Made by a program: the position numbers and the translations under genes
Assembly (NCBI GenBank): GCA_025642065.1
Contig: JAODUP010000450.1
Coordinates: forward strand, 147,501-211,500
Direction: 5' to 3'
Source of the DNA: Paralvinella palmiformis
Taxonomy: Eukaryota > Annelida > Polychaeta > Terebellida > Alvinellidae
Length of the DNA stretch: 64,000 nucleotides
The notes under the pieces: model-generated
What the model was told of the DNA's origin: nothing
Seen by the model: only the letters and a program-made list of their open reading frames with translations
Databases searched by the model: none
Shown: in pieces, positions 14,358-24,115 of the stretch
Layout: each line of letters starts with the position of its first letter
Numbering within the stretch: the stretch's first letter is position 1

Positions 14358-17300
14358 TTTGTGTAAGCCTTCCCCATTTAATTGTACCAAACATATTTAG
14401 AAAGTTTTAGAGGATCATCTTCAAAAATATCTATGCATATAATATTATAATTCAACAGCAAAGTTGGGTGTTAGAACATGAACAATGACCAGTTGAAATC
14501 TGGCAAACGTGCAGGAAATTAAGGCACATTTCATAAAGAATATTCTTAACTTTGTTCAGCGGGTTCTGAATGGTGAATACATTGTGGGGATCAAATTTAA
14601 CAATAAAAACAATGCCAAATTTTGTTCTGAATCAACTCAATATATGAACACATCCAATGCATGTCATTTAGCTAAATTGGAAAAGGTAATACTCATTTCA
14701 AAGTTGTTTTTAACCATCTAGGCATGTGACTCTGTTCGAGGAACTTCTGCTGTTGAAAGACTTTGAGAAACAAGAAAACTTTCTGGCTGAGCGAGTTGAG
14801 AGCAAACAACAGGAAAAGTTGGACATGCAATCCAAGGTAATGGAGAACTACTGTTGGTCCCGGCTATTAAACCGATACTTTGTGTAAACATTTTGACCCT
14901 CATTTTTGGAGGTTGGCTTAATGGCCGGTGCTATTTCAGTGCCAAGAAATTCAGTAATTGGGAGAAGAAATTTCAGTGTGTTTGCAGCCATCTAGACTTG
15001 ATCTATATGTATAAATGGACATCAATCATCATTTTGATCTAAACTCATGCAGTCATGGAGTGAAAATATAAGAGAGAAACAAGTTAATGATAATTATATA
15101 TAGCTTTATAACCAAAATCAATAGCTGTATGTAGAATTATCTTATTTTTTTAATTGTGGACAAATGTCGTTGGACTTTCAATTTGAAGTCAGCCTTGGTA
15201 ACAAGACAACTTGTACCCAAGACATCCTGTACCCAAGAGCGTCGTATCTTATTCATTTGGCAGCAGCTTTATTAGACATACATCTTGTTTTCATAGCAGA
15301 GCATGTCTATCACTGTGGTACTAGTATAGGATTATTGAAAACAAAAAAGTTCAGCTTAAATACAAATATTTATTTCAATAATTTTATCATCGTTTCACAA
15401 TGCAAGCTTGTCTTTTAAATACTTTTCACTGTTCCCATGGTTCACTTTCTGGTTCATAAGCGCGATGTTCAATGATGTTTCTTGGCTATTTCAAGTCTTA
15501 AACATTTTGATATCGTGATCTTTTAAAAATACCGCAGAGAAACGTTAAGATAGTACTACCATAAATCCTTATATTTTAGGCCTAAAATACGACCTCGGCT
15601 TAATGGCCGGGACCTATGGTAATATGAATAATGAGGTTAACAAAACTGAACCAGTTTAATTCATCTTGAATTGAAACTGTTCCTTGTATGATAGAGGTAT
15701 ATGTTAATGTGTGTGCACACCAGATGAATTGTATTTGTCAAAGGGCTGAGTGTCACAATGTGCTCCATCTCCTAGGTGTCTGAAGTACAGCAAAAGATTG
15801 AGAACAAGAAGAAAGACATAGAAAAACTTCAGGAAAAGGAGAAAGCTCTTCACGCATCGTTTATGTCATCACTTGGAGAAAACAACAAATTTGTTGAATA
15901 TCTGTCAAAGGTATTCAAGAAAAAGATTAAACGGAGCAAGAAGAAACCTACTGATGGTGAAGGTAGGTGACTTGCCCATATAAAAGTTTGAATTAATCCA
16001 GAACTAGCGTAGTTGTAGCATGGGAATATTGTTAATTATAAAATATAATTCTGATGGTGACAGCACAAATGTGACTTTCCTTCATGTTGGGCCACTCAGT
16101 AGTGCGCAATAATTGTTCTGATTTTCAAATAAATTATGTAGCTGACAACAAAATTTATTCAGTGACTAACCACATGGATTTCTATATTACTTTGTGACTT
16201 AATTGTTGAGTAAAAGCACCATTTTATTTATATATGCTGTATTTCCAAATATAGGCTAGTTTGAATAGAGAGACAGACAGACAAGAATACATACAGACAC
16301 ACACACACACACACACATCTACACACATTAATAGATATAAATGGAGAGTTTTATTTTATTGTACAACCAATAATACACATATCTTAAATGTTCCCAATCT
16401 TCATATATTTCCAAAACAGGAAGTGACGAAGAATCTGATGAAGAATCTGATGATGAATCTGACTGGTCGGAATCGGAGGCTGAGACAGATTCGGAGGTTG
16501 GTGGCTATGACCTCGATGTCTGTCCTCCGGGCTGTGATCAGGCACTTTATGATCAGACGTGCTCCATGAGAGAGAAACGCCTCGACATTGAAGAGGAGCT
16601 CAATGAGGAGAAGAAGATCAAAGAAACCCTAAACAAAGAACTTGAGGCCCTTCACAAGAAGTCCAGAGTCATCGATTCTGGCCTCAAAAGTGCTGAACAA
16701 GAACTGGAAGCATTCCAGGTGATCATTGTTTACATGCTTAATAAAGTAGCTATATCAGTATCATGGTGTCATTTCATGCAGCAGTCCTCGGTTACCATGC
16801 TGCAGTCCTCAGTTACCATGCTGCAGTCCTCAGTTACCATGCAGTAGTCCTCGGTTACCATGCATCAGTAACTGACAGCATTTGAATGAATATCTGCCTT
16901 GCTTCAGATGTTATACTTTGGATATCAAGGATTTTTTTAATTGCTATATCAGATATGTAAATTGCCAATGGCTAAGCATAAAAATTAAATCATTTCCTCA
17001 TTAGACACTTTGCATCAAAGCATTTAGAAGACTGATCACTCACCAATAAGTGAAGACCATTGTTGATTGTCGAAAAATGAAGTAAATGGAAAAAAGTTTA
17101 GCATATCGTTTTGCATATCACTGTGTAGTAAAGCTGGCCTGTTATGTAGCCCATTAACAGGTTCAGTTAAAACAGTTGTACTTTTCCAGATAAGTTCCTA
17201 ACATTTCTCATTCTTTGCCCATTCAGCTTGATAACGGCACCCCATGCCCTCAATGGCCTGTATTATTAATGTTTAAAGTTTTTCCTGGATTTTATAGTTG

Positions 17301-20300
17301 GAGAAACAACAGAAGTTGAATGAGCTTGACATTGTGGTGACACTGAAGTTACACCAGATACAGTACATCATCAATGCTCTCCTGCCGCAAGAACTCTCGC
17401 CTTGTCTTGTTTTCGAAGCTTCTGCCGTTCTCCACCTCCAGCAGCGAATCAAGGAACTCGAACATGAGAAAAGTTCACAGAAGAAACAACAAAAGTAAGC
17501 TGCTGGCTATCCATTTAGACCGAGTACTTACAGATAATCTGAACTCAGTATAAGAGAAATTTTACCTTAATACAGAAATAAAGAACTGTTTTTTAAGCCT
17601 ATTAAATTAAACCAATTTTAATATTCGCTTGCTACATTTGTAAGTTTTAATTTAATTGTTGAAAATATTACTTATTAATGTCAATACAGGGATTTTAACA
17701 TCCTGCAGCTTCGTGATTTTGAAACATGCATGTGTGTGTGTGTGTGTGTGTATGTGTGTATAAGCATGCGAGCGTGTGTGTGTATATTTGTGAGTGTTAT
17801 TGTGTGCATGTGTGTGTATGTTTGTGTGTGTGTGTGTGTATGTGTGTGTATGTTTGTGTGTGTGTGTTTGTTTGTGTGTATATGTGAGGGAGTATGGCAA
17901 AATTGTATATTATGATCAATAACTAACAAATATTCATTATTCTCCTAAATAGAAAGAGTTGTTTTGTATTCTTTCCTCCACATTTTCCTTCTTTCTATAA
18001 TTTTGAGGGCGCCTCCATGGTCTAGTGGTAGCGTGTTGGATCACAGATCAATACCACCCATGTTCAAATATCGGCGTGGGCATATCTGAAGGGTGTTTCA
18101 TCTTTGATTTCGCTTCATTATATTTGGAGGTCGCTCGGTCCATTTAGCCTACCATATGCACAAAAGTGCACATCAATCATCATCTTCTAGAATTTTCTGG
18201 CCGTTTCCTTTTGCAAACTCATATTTCCCCAAATCATTTACACTAATTCATAAATCAAGATCTAAAGCTGTTTTTGTATTGGAAATTCTGCTGCAATAAA
18301 GCCTGTCTTAAGAAACCAACATTTGGACATCTTCAGATGGTCAGGATATAAAGATGGCATCCTAAGTTAGGTTCTGATGTTTAAAATGGATGCTCTTGGG
18401 ACTACTGCAAGGATCACATTCATTGGTCCTTTAGTACAGTGATTTCTTCAATTGTCCCACAGGGAGATTTGTTTTTTCAACAGGGTTCACTGTGTATGTT
18501 AATAGCAGTAGAGCATGGAGACTATTGATGATTGTCAGTAATGTTACTGGTTGTTAAGAGATTCACAGTGAACTTTTCTCAAGTTAAATATCCAGCACAT
18601 TATTGAAGGGACAAAATTGTAGGGATACAGGGGCAACTCCTATTGACTACTCATTTTTCATCTAGTTCACTCCATCAAAACACATTCACTTAGTATAAAA
18701 ATATGGATTATTAAAGATTATATCATGCAATAATGCATTACTAGAAATAGCATAGTCATACATGTCTCTAGCACATGGACGCAGTCAATAAACCTCTTGG
18801 ATGAATATTATAATGTGAACTTCTTAGAACAGTGGAAAGAAAATTTCCTTTTCAGAATCCGAACACATTCAGTATGTGTTTTTAAAATACTATACATAAC
18901 AAACTGTTTTCTCCTTGCAGGGATTCGAAGAAGACACATGTGCAGCTGATAAAAGATCGCCGACTCTTTGAGCAGCGTATCACCGATTTGGAGGAACAGT
19001 GTAACAAGATGATGATGCAGAAGTTTGGTCGAATCGTCAACTTGGAAGAGCTGGAGATGGTGACGGTTAACAGGCAACTCGAGGAGCTGAAAGAGAAACT
19101 TCGTCAACACGAGGCCTTGTATGCCAAAGAAATAATGAAGTGGGATGTAAGTGTTTGAGGCTTAAATAACCTATTAGGCTGTATATCTGAGGACCTTAAT
19201 GCATACGTAATAATCTAGCATACACACACAGACACCTGATGATTGTCACAGCTTTTTTCAACTTAAAATAATTTATTTTATTTCCAAGATGATAATAATA
19301 ATAATGCATATTTAATATGATTTGGTTTTATCACTGTCCAAACAAAGATATGTTGATATATAGATATATCTGGCAAAAAAAATCCTAATAACTATTATAG
19401 TTTCTACAGCAATTGAGTGAGGTGCTGTGTTTAACTTTATGCGATGTTTACTGCTGGGTATAGATCACTTGGTTTGTCATTGGAATATGCAGTATAAGTT
19501 ATGATTTGAGATCCTTGCCCCTAGGTGTACAGTTTACCTGTCATAAGCTTTCATCAAGTTTTAAATACGAGTATGTCTGCGTAAAATGGACATCCCAAAA
19601 TAATGAAATAACTGCTGAATGAGGTTTTTTGGCATCAAAGGGTAAGCAATTTTGGCGCTTAAATTCATCAAACAATGATCATGATTACTACTAATCTTAT
19701 AATTAGGGAGATCACAGTGAATGATAATTGCAATTAATAAACAAACTATTGTGCCATCTATGAGCTGGGATTAATTACATTAATTATATGTATTACTCAA
19801 ACACTTACAAAAAAATCAATTCAAGCATCCAGTACTTGAACAGTAAAAATATGAAAATTATATCTAAATTCTATATTAAAATCCTACAGAATGTTGGTGA
19901 CAGCATAATAAACCTCTTAACAGTAACACATGCTGTAATTGGTCTGTTGGCATTTATTTCTTTATATATTCTTGCATATTTATTTATTCATTGCGAGACT
20001 AGATATTTATATTTGGTAGATAAACATAATTTTTGGAAGCATACAAAATATTCCGCATTTTATGATTCTTATCTTTTGCATATCATGATCTTCGTTTGGA
20101 TCAATGCTATTTCTTATCTCATGCAGCTGTGATACAATAGACTTGTAGTTGTACCATAAACCATTAGTTGTAACAATGCACACCCATCAATTTCCGATGT
20201 ATACGTTACTCTGTTGTTTTGGTGAAAAATGGATCAGCAATGATGGCGTAGTTTTAATGATTCATTCAGTTCCATTTTGAATATTGAAGAGGTAATTTTG

Positions 20301-21014
20301 AGACCATTTACTGTTTGAAAACTAGCATAATTATAATAGATCTTGTTCATCCGACTTAGGATTTTACTCAATACACACACACATGTACATATCAATAATG
20401 TTTTATTTAGTGAAAAAATACATAAGAAAGACATAAGAACGAACATTGCTTAGCTAATTCTGATGATTATATAATTTATGATTATATGATTATACACTTC
20501 GCATATTTTTTACAAAAATTACTGTATCTAAAAATAACAGGGGCTAAATATCATATGATAAAAATATATTACGAACAACACAGATGTTTCAAATGCCATA
20601 ACTTTTATTTCGTGCAGTATCATTTTATGATCTTATATGAATAATGCATGCTGAGCCACTGTAATAAGATATTGTTATTGAATTAACTATTTTGCAAATC
20701 ATGTTATTCCATATATCACTGTTACATAGTTTGCTGATTTTATCTTGCTATTGTCCAGGAACAGATACTGGATTCTAACAGCCGCATTACAGAACTGATC
20801 CGGGAGAACACTAATCGTCTGGATCAGCTTAATATGCTTATCAAAGAGAAGAAGGAATTTGAAAAGGAACTGGATGCACGTCAGAAAAATTTGGTAAGTT
20901 AAATATAAAACTTTAAATAAGTCACATGTGTAGAGATAGTCTTATTATAGCAATTAATAATTAATTGTAGTTTAAATAGTCTCATTAATACAGCTAACCA
21001 TATTTATGTAAGAG

Positions 21015-21049
<35 letters not shown>

Positions 21050-21056
21050 TGGGGGT

Positions 21057-21120
<64 letters not shown>

Positions 21121-21505
21121 TGAATTTATTTTACATAACAGGAGTACAAAGCATGAATACACAGACACAATTAAATACATTGAAAAATTTACATATATCA
21201 AGATTGACATGTGTACTCCTATGTGAGGAGACAGTGTAACCAAAGGGCTGTCTTATCACTCTTCCCTGATGGTCATTTTACATATTTGTTATTTTTTCAT
21301 AAGGGAAATGGAATGCAGTATACAATAAATAATAACATTAATGTTAATAATAAATAAATAATAATAATATTTGCACCCAGAGATATATATTAAAGACAAT
21401 ATATAGTAACTAATCCAGGTAAAAAATGTACCTTATAATATATAATATTTTGTCATAATAATGTACTTGTGTGTCTGTGTGTGTGTGTGTGTGTGTGTAT
21501 GTGTG

Positions 21506-21544
<39 letters not shown>

Positions 21545-23468
21545 ATGAGAAATTAAAACACTGACGCTAACCTTCAGTATGTTATACTTTAATTATACAT
21601 GTATACAGAAAGGACTTTATGCTGATCAGGTGGGTACTAAACGTATCATACACCATCTTTATTGTTTTAATTTTTGTAACAATAGCCACCTGACAAATAC
21701 TGTTTGTTATTACAGTGGCATAACACATAATACGTACCTCAGTTGCTCAATACTGCTGGATATTTGTGGAGTTTCTTTGGCCAGCACATTATTCTGGTCT
21801 TTGTGTTCCATTTTATTTCTTTAACTTAATCATTTCCAGACTTGAGATATTTATGGTTTTTCGTGTCATCCGTCTCAGCCTTGTACTTGTCTGCTGAGAG
21901 ATAAATATTCTGTTTATCATGATATATGCTTAAATTGCATGTTTCTCATGTTGCCAGATGTGGCATGCCTCGTCACACTCTCTGAATTATATGCACCTTT
22001 ATTCACAATGATATTTTTATCACTATATTGCATCTATTGTATTACACAGGGGACACAATTCGTTTTTTTTTATTCAATCTCTGGTAAGACATATGACAAC
22101 AAGTAATAATCAGTGGATGCATACATAATAAACTGAACAATTTTGGGACACTTCAGATTACATTAAATTTCTCGCCATAGGAAACTCCTCACACTTTTAT
22201 ACAGCGAACATAAATGATAGAAAATGAACCATTCTCATATTTTTTTCTTGTTGGTAATATTTGAATATCAGGATTTGGAAATTATTTATTGATATTTTTA
22301 ATGTGGTGTCAACATGATAGAACCAAGACACCTCCAGATAGGGTTTGGAGCACCATCTGTTTTTTGGTAGAAATGGATACTATTAGACATCATTGATCAT
22401 GCAAAATTAGTACTAATGACCAGTCGCTTTGCCAAATACAGCATAAAAACATGATACATTAATCTCAGTCCTGGAATAAAAGAAAGATAAAATATAATTA
22501 TTTAAACTCTTATCATAGTGATGTATAATTGTTTACAGCGTGTTAACGGTATCCAATTGTTTAGGGTTGTCTAAAATATTCAATGCTACTCTATACCAAA
22601 TAATTAGAGTTAAAATAAATCGTTGTGGGGAGTGTATGTTTTTGGCATAAATAAATGACTATTACTGAAATGTGATCAGTCATGATTTGGTATAAATGCC
22701 ATCATAAATATGCCAAAAAAGTTGTAAATGTCTTTAGTTTTGTAAATTACAATTACATCAAATTTCGATTTTTTAACCTGTAATTAGATATCCCAATTAG
22801 TGATGAAGTTTAGGGTTAATACTTGTCTTATCTGAACTTTAATGTAGTCCTGTGGTTGCCAGTCAATCATAGGGCGCCTCCATGGGCTAGCAGTAGGGTG
22901 TTGGACCACAGATCACTACTACCCATGTTCGAATCACAGCGTGGGCATATCTGAAGGGTGTTTCATCTTTGACTTCGCCTCATTACCTTTGGAGATCGCT
23001 CGGCCCATTTACCCTACCATGTGCACAATAGTGGCTGTAAAGCGTCAATCATCATTAGTCAATCATAATTTGTCAGATTTGAGGATAACAGCAAAGATGA
23101 TCATATTTTGGGGTGTTGTTGAACCATTTCTTTGTTAGAAACACCAATTTGGGCGTGTTCCTTGGTTGTTTGTTCTTTGAGGCTGTCATCAGATGTGCTA
23201 CAAGATTCATCACACTCGGTTACTGAAGTTTATCATGATAATAATTCTTTGTCTCACAATACAGGGATCTGAATTTACTGGAGCTCGCAAGGCCGATCTT
23301 CATGAGAGGCAGCGTCTAATACAGCTGGTACACCTGCAGGCTCAGGAGATAGAAGCATTGAAGGAGGAGATAATACTACTCTCACGTAAAGGAGGACACA
23401 TCCTGCCACCTGCTCAGCCTCCAATGCCGGGCAGTGCTCAAGCATCAAGAAGCATAGTCAATACTTAA
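279..23468 (+). CDS. CFAP44: Cilia- and flagella-associated protein 44, 3' half of gene (15 exons)
   Basis: CFAP44 (WDR52) is a component, with CFAP43, of the tether/tetherhead complex that links the inner dynein arm I1/f motor domain to the axonemal doublet; it acts in motile cilia and sperm flagella. Seen here: exons 279-409, 801-991, 5094-5257, 6528-6716, 7741-7925, 10154-10295, 12402-12544, 12724-12852, 14722-14836, 15776-15962, 16420-16718, 17298-17494, 18921-19146, 20759-20893 and 23265-23468. Every junction is AG/GT with matching phase, giving 878 codons and a TAA stop. The product is almost entirely charged coiled coil. Family landmarks are [35 protein letters not shown], an acidic [12 protein letters not shown] stretch followed by [13 protein letters not shown] and [29 protein letters not shown], and a C-terminus [28 protein letters not shown] (shown in parts). 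Known family proteins are about 1,850 residues, so the N-terminal WD40 half is missing off the left edge. Confidence 0.93.
410..800 (+). other. CFAP44 intron, nothing recognised
   Basis: AT-rich intron between the first two exons. I see no repeat family, RNA gene or open frame of note. Confidence 0.6.
801..991 (+). CDS. CFAP44: CFAP44 exon 2 in window
   Basis: Acceptor CTCTCTCTTAG at 800 and donor GTTGGT at 992, a weak but usable GT. It encodes [15 protein letters not shown] and a following basic and acidic helix, ending in phase 1 (G). Reading on past the donor gives hydrophobic residues and a stop within 13 codons, which supports ending the exon here. Confidence 0.85.
1420..3712 (-). pseudogene. 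Decayed non-LTR retrotransposon (reverse transcriptase)
   Basis: Minus-strand coding relic inside a CFAP44 intron, broken by frameshifts and stops into consecutive fragments. From element 5' to 3': 3686-3273 resembles the linker before the polymerase; 2927-2592 carries [20 protein letters not shown] and [20 protein letters not shown], the finger/palm entry of LINE reverse transcriptases; 2537-2283 carries [20 protein letters not shown], with YTDD at the catalytic position (family consensus YADD); 2148-1873 carries [10 protein letters not shown] and [11 protein letters not shown], the thumb-region motif. The endonuclease is not recognisable and the lineage is not assigned. The element is dead as it stands. 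Confidence 0.78.
3640..4480. repeat. Dispersed repeat, copy 1 (paired with 11,455-12,060)
   Basis: This stretch aligns by eye, with many small gaps, to 11,455-12,060 in the same orientation. Shared landmarks include CATTAGTG.TRGAGGGG near the left end, CATAATTTAG, TTTTAATC..ATTAGAATGATG-like text, TATATTGGTYATTAAATRGA, and TTTCATGAAT at the right end. It adjoins the 5' end of the LINE relic, so it may be element sequence or part of an older duplication. Confidence 0.5.
4481..5093. other. CFAP44 intron remainder, nothing recognised
   Basis: AT-rich intronic sequence up to the exon at 5094. I see no gene, RNA or repeat I can name. Confidence 0.5.
5094..5257 (+). CDS. CFAP44: CFAP44 exon 3 in window
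   Basis: Acceptor TTACCTTCTAG at 5093, donor GTGAGT at 5258. The leading GC completes a Gly codon with the G left from the previous exon. It encodes [16 protein letters not shown] and a lysine-rich helix ending [11 protein letters not shown], leaving in phase 0. Confidence 0.88.
5258..6527. other. CFAP44 intron with short TTAGGG-like tract
   Basis: The intron contains a degenerate GGGTTAAGGTTATGTTTAGG-type run at about 5,625-5,655. It is too short and irregular to be a telomeric array. The rest shows nothing recognisable. Confidence 0.5.
6528..6716 (+). CDS. CFAP44: CFAP44 exon 4 in window
   Basis: This exon has no useful ATG, so an ORF scan from ATG would miss it. Acceptor ATATTTCAG at 6527, donor GTCAGT at 6717, phase 0 at both ends, 63 codons. 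It contains [39 protein letters not shown] and [20 protein letters not shown], a strongly conserved CFAP44 segment. Confidence 0.92.
6717..7740. other. CFAP44 intron, nothing recognised
   Basis: AT-rich intron. A 7,040-7,140 stretch (GTGGTAGCCTAGTGTGTATAATTGG, seen in parts, then GTTCAAATCC) vaguely resembles a tRNA-derived SINE head with A- and B-box spacing, but no body or target duplication is visible. Confidence 0.35.
7741..7925 (+). CDS. CFAP44: CFAP44 exon 5 in window
   Basis: Acceptor TTTTCTTCCAG at 7740, donor GTATGT at 7926; enters in phase 0 and leaves in phase 2. It encodes [19 protein letters not shown], then a helix and the family signature [14 protein letters not shown]. It also lacks an internal start that would make it visible as a conventional ORF. 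Confidence 0.92.
7968..8856 (-). mobile_element. Pogo/Tigger-type DNA transposon relic with TIRs and TA target sites
   Basis: The left end reads TA then CCATATATACTCATATATAA; the right end is its inverse (TTATACACGAGTATATATGG then TA). This gives imperfect TIRs of about 20 bp and a TA target-site duplication, as expected of Tc1/mariner-pogo elements. Inner GTATAAGRYGCACTA motifs also occur inverted near both ends. On the minus strand, roughly 8,480-8,090 encodes a broken transposase C-terminus: [10 protein letters not shown], then a stop and frameshift, then [18 protein letters not shown], the motif that closes DDE_1/pogo transposases. The catalytic core is absent, so this is a short internally deleted copy. 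Confidence 0.82.
8857..10153. other. CFAP44 intron, nothing recognised
   Basis: Unremarkable AT-rich intronic sequence between the transposon relic and the exon at 10,154. Confidence 0.5.
10154..10295 (+). CDS. CFAP44: CFAP44 exon 6 in window
   Basis: Acceptor CTTACCAG at 10153, donor GTGAGG at 10296. The first A completes Lys from the previous exon. It encodes [20 protein letters not shown] followed by a Gly-rich flexible stretch ([10 protein letters not shown]), leaving in phase 0. Confidence 0.85.
10296..11454. other. CFAP44 intron, nothing recognised
   Basis: AT-rich. Short open frames here (for example near 10,929-11,241 on both strands) have no family resemblance or coding bias. Confidence 0.5.
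11455..12060. repeat. Dispersed repeat, copy 2 (paired with 3,640-4,480)
   Basis: Diverged partner of the copy near 4 kb, in the same intron-rich gene but without LINE coding sequence next to it. An open minus-strand frame at 11,769-11,422 lies inside it. Its [11 protein letters not shown] segment has a recognisable but stop-broken counterpart in copy 1, which hints at former coding; I cannot name a product. Confidence 0.5.
12240..12368 (+). repeat. Possible tRNA-derived SINE fragment
   Basis: GTGGTGCACCGCAAACTTGC followed by GTGGGTTCAAATCTGGC: an A-box-like and a good B-box-like sequence at tRNA spacing, 35 bp before the exon at 12,402. No second copy was found in the window, so support is the promoter boxes only. 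Confidence 0.4.
12402..12544 (+). CDS. CFAP44: CFAP44 exon 7 in window
   Basis: Acceptor CTTGTTCTTATAG at 12401, donor GTACTA at 12545. It encodes [20 protein letters not shown], then a helix with [19 protein letters not shown], leaving in phase 2. Only 179 bp of intron separates it from the next exon. Confidence 0.88.
12724..12852 (+). CDS. CFAP44: CFAP44 exon 8 in window
   Basis: Acceptor ACTTGGCAG at 12723, donor GTATGT at 12853. The first A completes Arg. It encodes [20 protein letters not shown] and [20 protein letters not shown], a highly conserved part of the family. It leaves in phase 2. Confidence 0.93.
13132..13898 (-). repeat. 18-bp minisatellite, about 42 copies
   Basis: Tandem array with unit GGCCTACAGTATAAGACT (plus strand). 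Variants are mostly single transitions (TATAGGACT, CAATAT) and GGCC to TTGCC. As 18 is divisible by three, the minus strand reads as an open hexapeptide repeat VGQSYT for about 270 residues. It lies wholly within a CFAP44 intron between the exons ending at 12,852 and starting at 14,722. There is no signal peptide or splice evidence, so I annotate it as non-coding satellite DNA. Confidence 0.93.
14310..14356. repeat. (ATT)n microsatellite
   Basis: Run of TTA/ATT trinucleotides in the CFAP44 intron, followed by a T-rich stretch. Confidence 0.9.
14722..14836 (+). CDS. CFAP44: CFAP44 exon 9 in window
   Basis: Acceptor AACCATCTAG at 14721, donor GTAATG at 14837. G completes Arg; then [20 protein letters not shown] and a helix ending KLDMQSK, phase 0. 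A TIR-flanked transposon begins only 12 bp after the donor. Confidence 0.92.
14849..15621. mobile_element. TIR-flanked non-autonomous DNA transposon (MITE-like)
   Basis: Left end TA CTGTTGGTCCCGGCTATTAAACCG; right end inverse CGGCTTAATGGCCGGGACCTATGG TA (shown in two parts: CGGCTTAATGGCCGG and GACCTATGG). The inverted termini match over about 25 bp with a few mismatches and TA duplications, and a further GGCTTAATGGCCGG copy lies inside at about 14,926. I see no transposase frame. It starts 12 bp after a CFAP44 donor site without disrupting it. Confidence 0.62.
15776..15962 (+). CDS. CFAP44: CFAP44 exon 10 in window
   Basis: Acceptor CATCTCCTAG at 15775, donor GTAGGT at 15963. It encodes [40 protein letters not shown] and a basic end [10 protein letters not shown], leaving in phase 1. 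Confidence 0.92.
16420..16718 (+). CDS. CFAP44: CFAP44 exon 11 in window (acidic segment and CxxxC)
   Basis: Acceptor TTCCAAAACAG at 16419, donor GTGATC at 16719; phase 1 in, 0 out. It opens with an acidic Ser/Asp/Glu tract ([20 protein letters not shown]), then [20 protein letters not shown] and a coiled coil to LEAFQ. The acidic tract followed by the CPxxC element is characteristic of CFAP44 and helps exclude a generic coiled-coil protein. Confidence 0.94.
16781..16866 (+). repeat. 21-bp tandem repeat, four copies
   Basis: Units of CAGTCCTCRGTTACCATGCTG in tandem in the intron after the acidic exon; the last unit is diverged. Confidence 0.88.
17298..17494 (+). CDS. CFAP44: CFAP44 exon 12 in window
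   Basis: Acceptor GATTTTATAG at 17297, donor GTAAGC at 17495. It encodes [20 protein letters not shown], then [20 protein letters not shown] and a helix [11 protein letters not shown], leaving in phase 2. Confidence 0.94.
17728..17890. repeat. Imperfect (TG)n microsatellite
   Basis: Long TG-rich run with TA and TT interruptions. All open frames here are repeat translations. Confidence 0.93.
18007..18190 (+). repeat. tRNA-derived SINE, family A, copy 1
   Basis: Head GGGCGCCTCCATGGTCTAGT has a pol III A-box-like TGGTCTAGTGGTAGCG; a degraded B-box (GTTCAAATATC) follows at tRNA spacing. The body contains GGGCATATCTGAAGGGTGTT and GGTCGCTCGGTCCATTTAGC, and the tail is CATCAATCATCATC. Two further copies in the window (22,872 and 51,334) share head and body, which defines the family. 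Confidence 0.85.
18191..18920. other. CFAP44 intron, nothing recognised
   Basis: Single-copy-looking AT-rich sequence between SINE A copy 1 and the exon at 18,921. Confidence 0.5.
18921..19146 (+). CDS. CFAP44: CFAP44 exon 13 in window
   Basis: Acceptor TTCTCCTTGCAG at 18920, donor GTAAGT at 19147. It encodes a coiled coil with [40 protein letters not shown] and [13 protein letters not shown]. The [11 protein letters not shown] core is typical of the family. Confidence 0.94.
19147..20758. other. CFAP44 intron, AT-rich
   Basis: The longest open frame (19,788-20,132, plus) is a low-complexity AT-driven frame with no family resemblance. I see nothing else in it. Confidence 0.5.
20759..20893 (+). 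CDS. CFAP44: CFAP44 exon 14 in window
   Basis: Acceptor CTATTGTCCAG at 20758, donor GTAAGT at 20894, phase 0 at both ends, 45 codons with no useful ATG start. It encodes [20 protein letters not shown] and a helix ending ELDARQKNL. Confidence 0.92.
21016..21118. repeat. (TG)n microsatellite
   Basis: About 100 bp of nearly pure TG, with one GGGG and two TA interruptions; a second TG run follows at about 21,472-21,543. Confidence 0.95.
21119..22871. other. CFAP44 last intron, nothing recognised
   Basis: Apart from the second TG run, this is AT-rich intron with no named repeat or gene. Confidence 0.5.
22872..23062 (+). repeat. tRNA-derived SINE, family A, copy 2
   Basis: Same head (GGGCGCCTCCATGGGCTAGC), an intact B-box (GTTCGAATC), body GGGCATATCTGAAGGGTGTT and GATCGCTCGGCCCATTTACC, and an ATCATCATTAGTC tail, as in the copy at 18,007. 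It sits 200 bp before the CFAP44 terminal exon. Confidence 0.87.
23265..23468 (+). CDS. CFAP44: CFAP44 terminal exon
   Basis: Acceptor CACAATACAG at 23264. It encodes [20 protein letters not shown], a helix, then a Pro-rich end [20 protein letters not shown] and the stop TAA at 23466-23468. The HILPPAQPP tail just before the stop matches the family C-terminus, so I take this as the true end. Confidence 0.94.
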   Translation, partial: GSEFTGARKADLHERQRLIQLVHLQAQEIEALKEEIILLSRKGGHILPPAQPPMPGSAQASRSIVNT

Positions 23469-23718
23469 ACCAATCAGTCCACCAATCAGTTCATGGATCG
23501 TAAGTTGTGTAGCCAATTAAAATGTCCCAATAGCATCACATGATAGCAAGTGGTCCAATTAGAAGGCATCTGTTTTTGTTTAAATTGCACTATAGGAGAT
23601 CCTACTTTATACATTCTTACTGGTCATGTGTTTTGCATCAGCCCAGATCTTTCAATTATTTGTTGATATCTGTATAAAATATTTTGTTTTTAGACTGTGA
23701 TATTCTTCTATATGTATG

Positions 23719-23767
<49 letters not shown>

Positions 23768-24065
23768 TGATCAAACAGCTTTCAGTGGTTATGCTGTTTT
23801 GTTTTTGTTAGTAATTGTTTTCCAGTTGTATTTATTACTTACGATATGTTATCTCTTGAAACCTATTATTATTCCATTAACCTGTTGTCAGACAATAATT
23901 TATTATGATTGACAGAAAGTGTCTCACCAGATCTTACAACAAACGTTATTATTATTCGGTATCAGAGGTCAAAGGTGACCAATAACCAGTAAATATTATA
24001 ACACTGATTTGTTAATATTTACCTTTGTGGTGGTTCGGTTTTAAATAATTATGTTGTCATTGATC

Positions 24066-24097
<32 letters not shown>

Positions 24098-24115
24098 TGA
24101 TGAATACAGAATAAA
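23469..24115 (+). other. CFAP44 3'UTR with candidate poly(A) signal
   Basis: AT-rich non-coding sequence after the stop, with a (TA)n tract at about 23,724-23,766 and a GAT trinucleotide run at about 24,067-24,097. The first canonical AATAAA I see is at 24,110-24,115, so the transcript may end shortly after it. This placement is inferred; another AATAAA follows near 24,236. Confidence 0.45.

Noticed and set aside
19788..20132. 114-codon plus-strand frame
   Set aside because: AT-driven low-complexity frame in a CFAP44 intron with no family resemblance or splice logic.
17681..21243. His-Thr and Cys-Val repeat 'proteins' around 17.7 and 21.0 kb
   Set aside because: Translations of (TG)n/(CA)n microsatellites.
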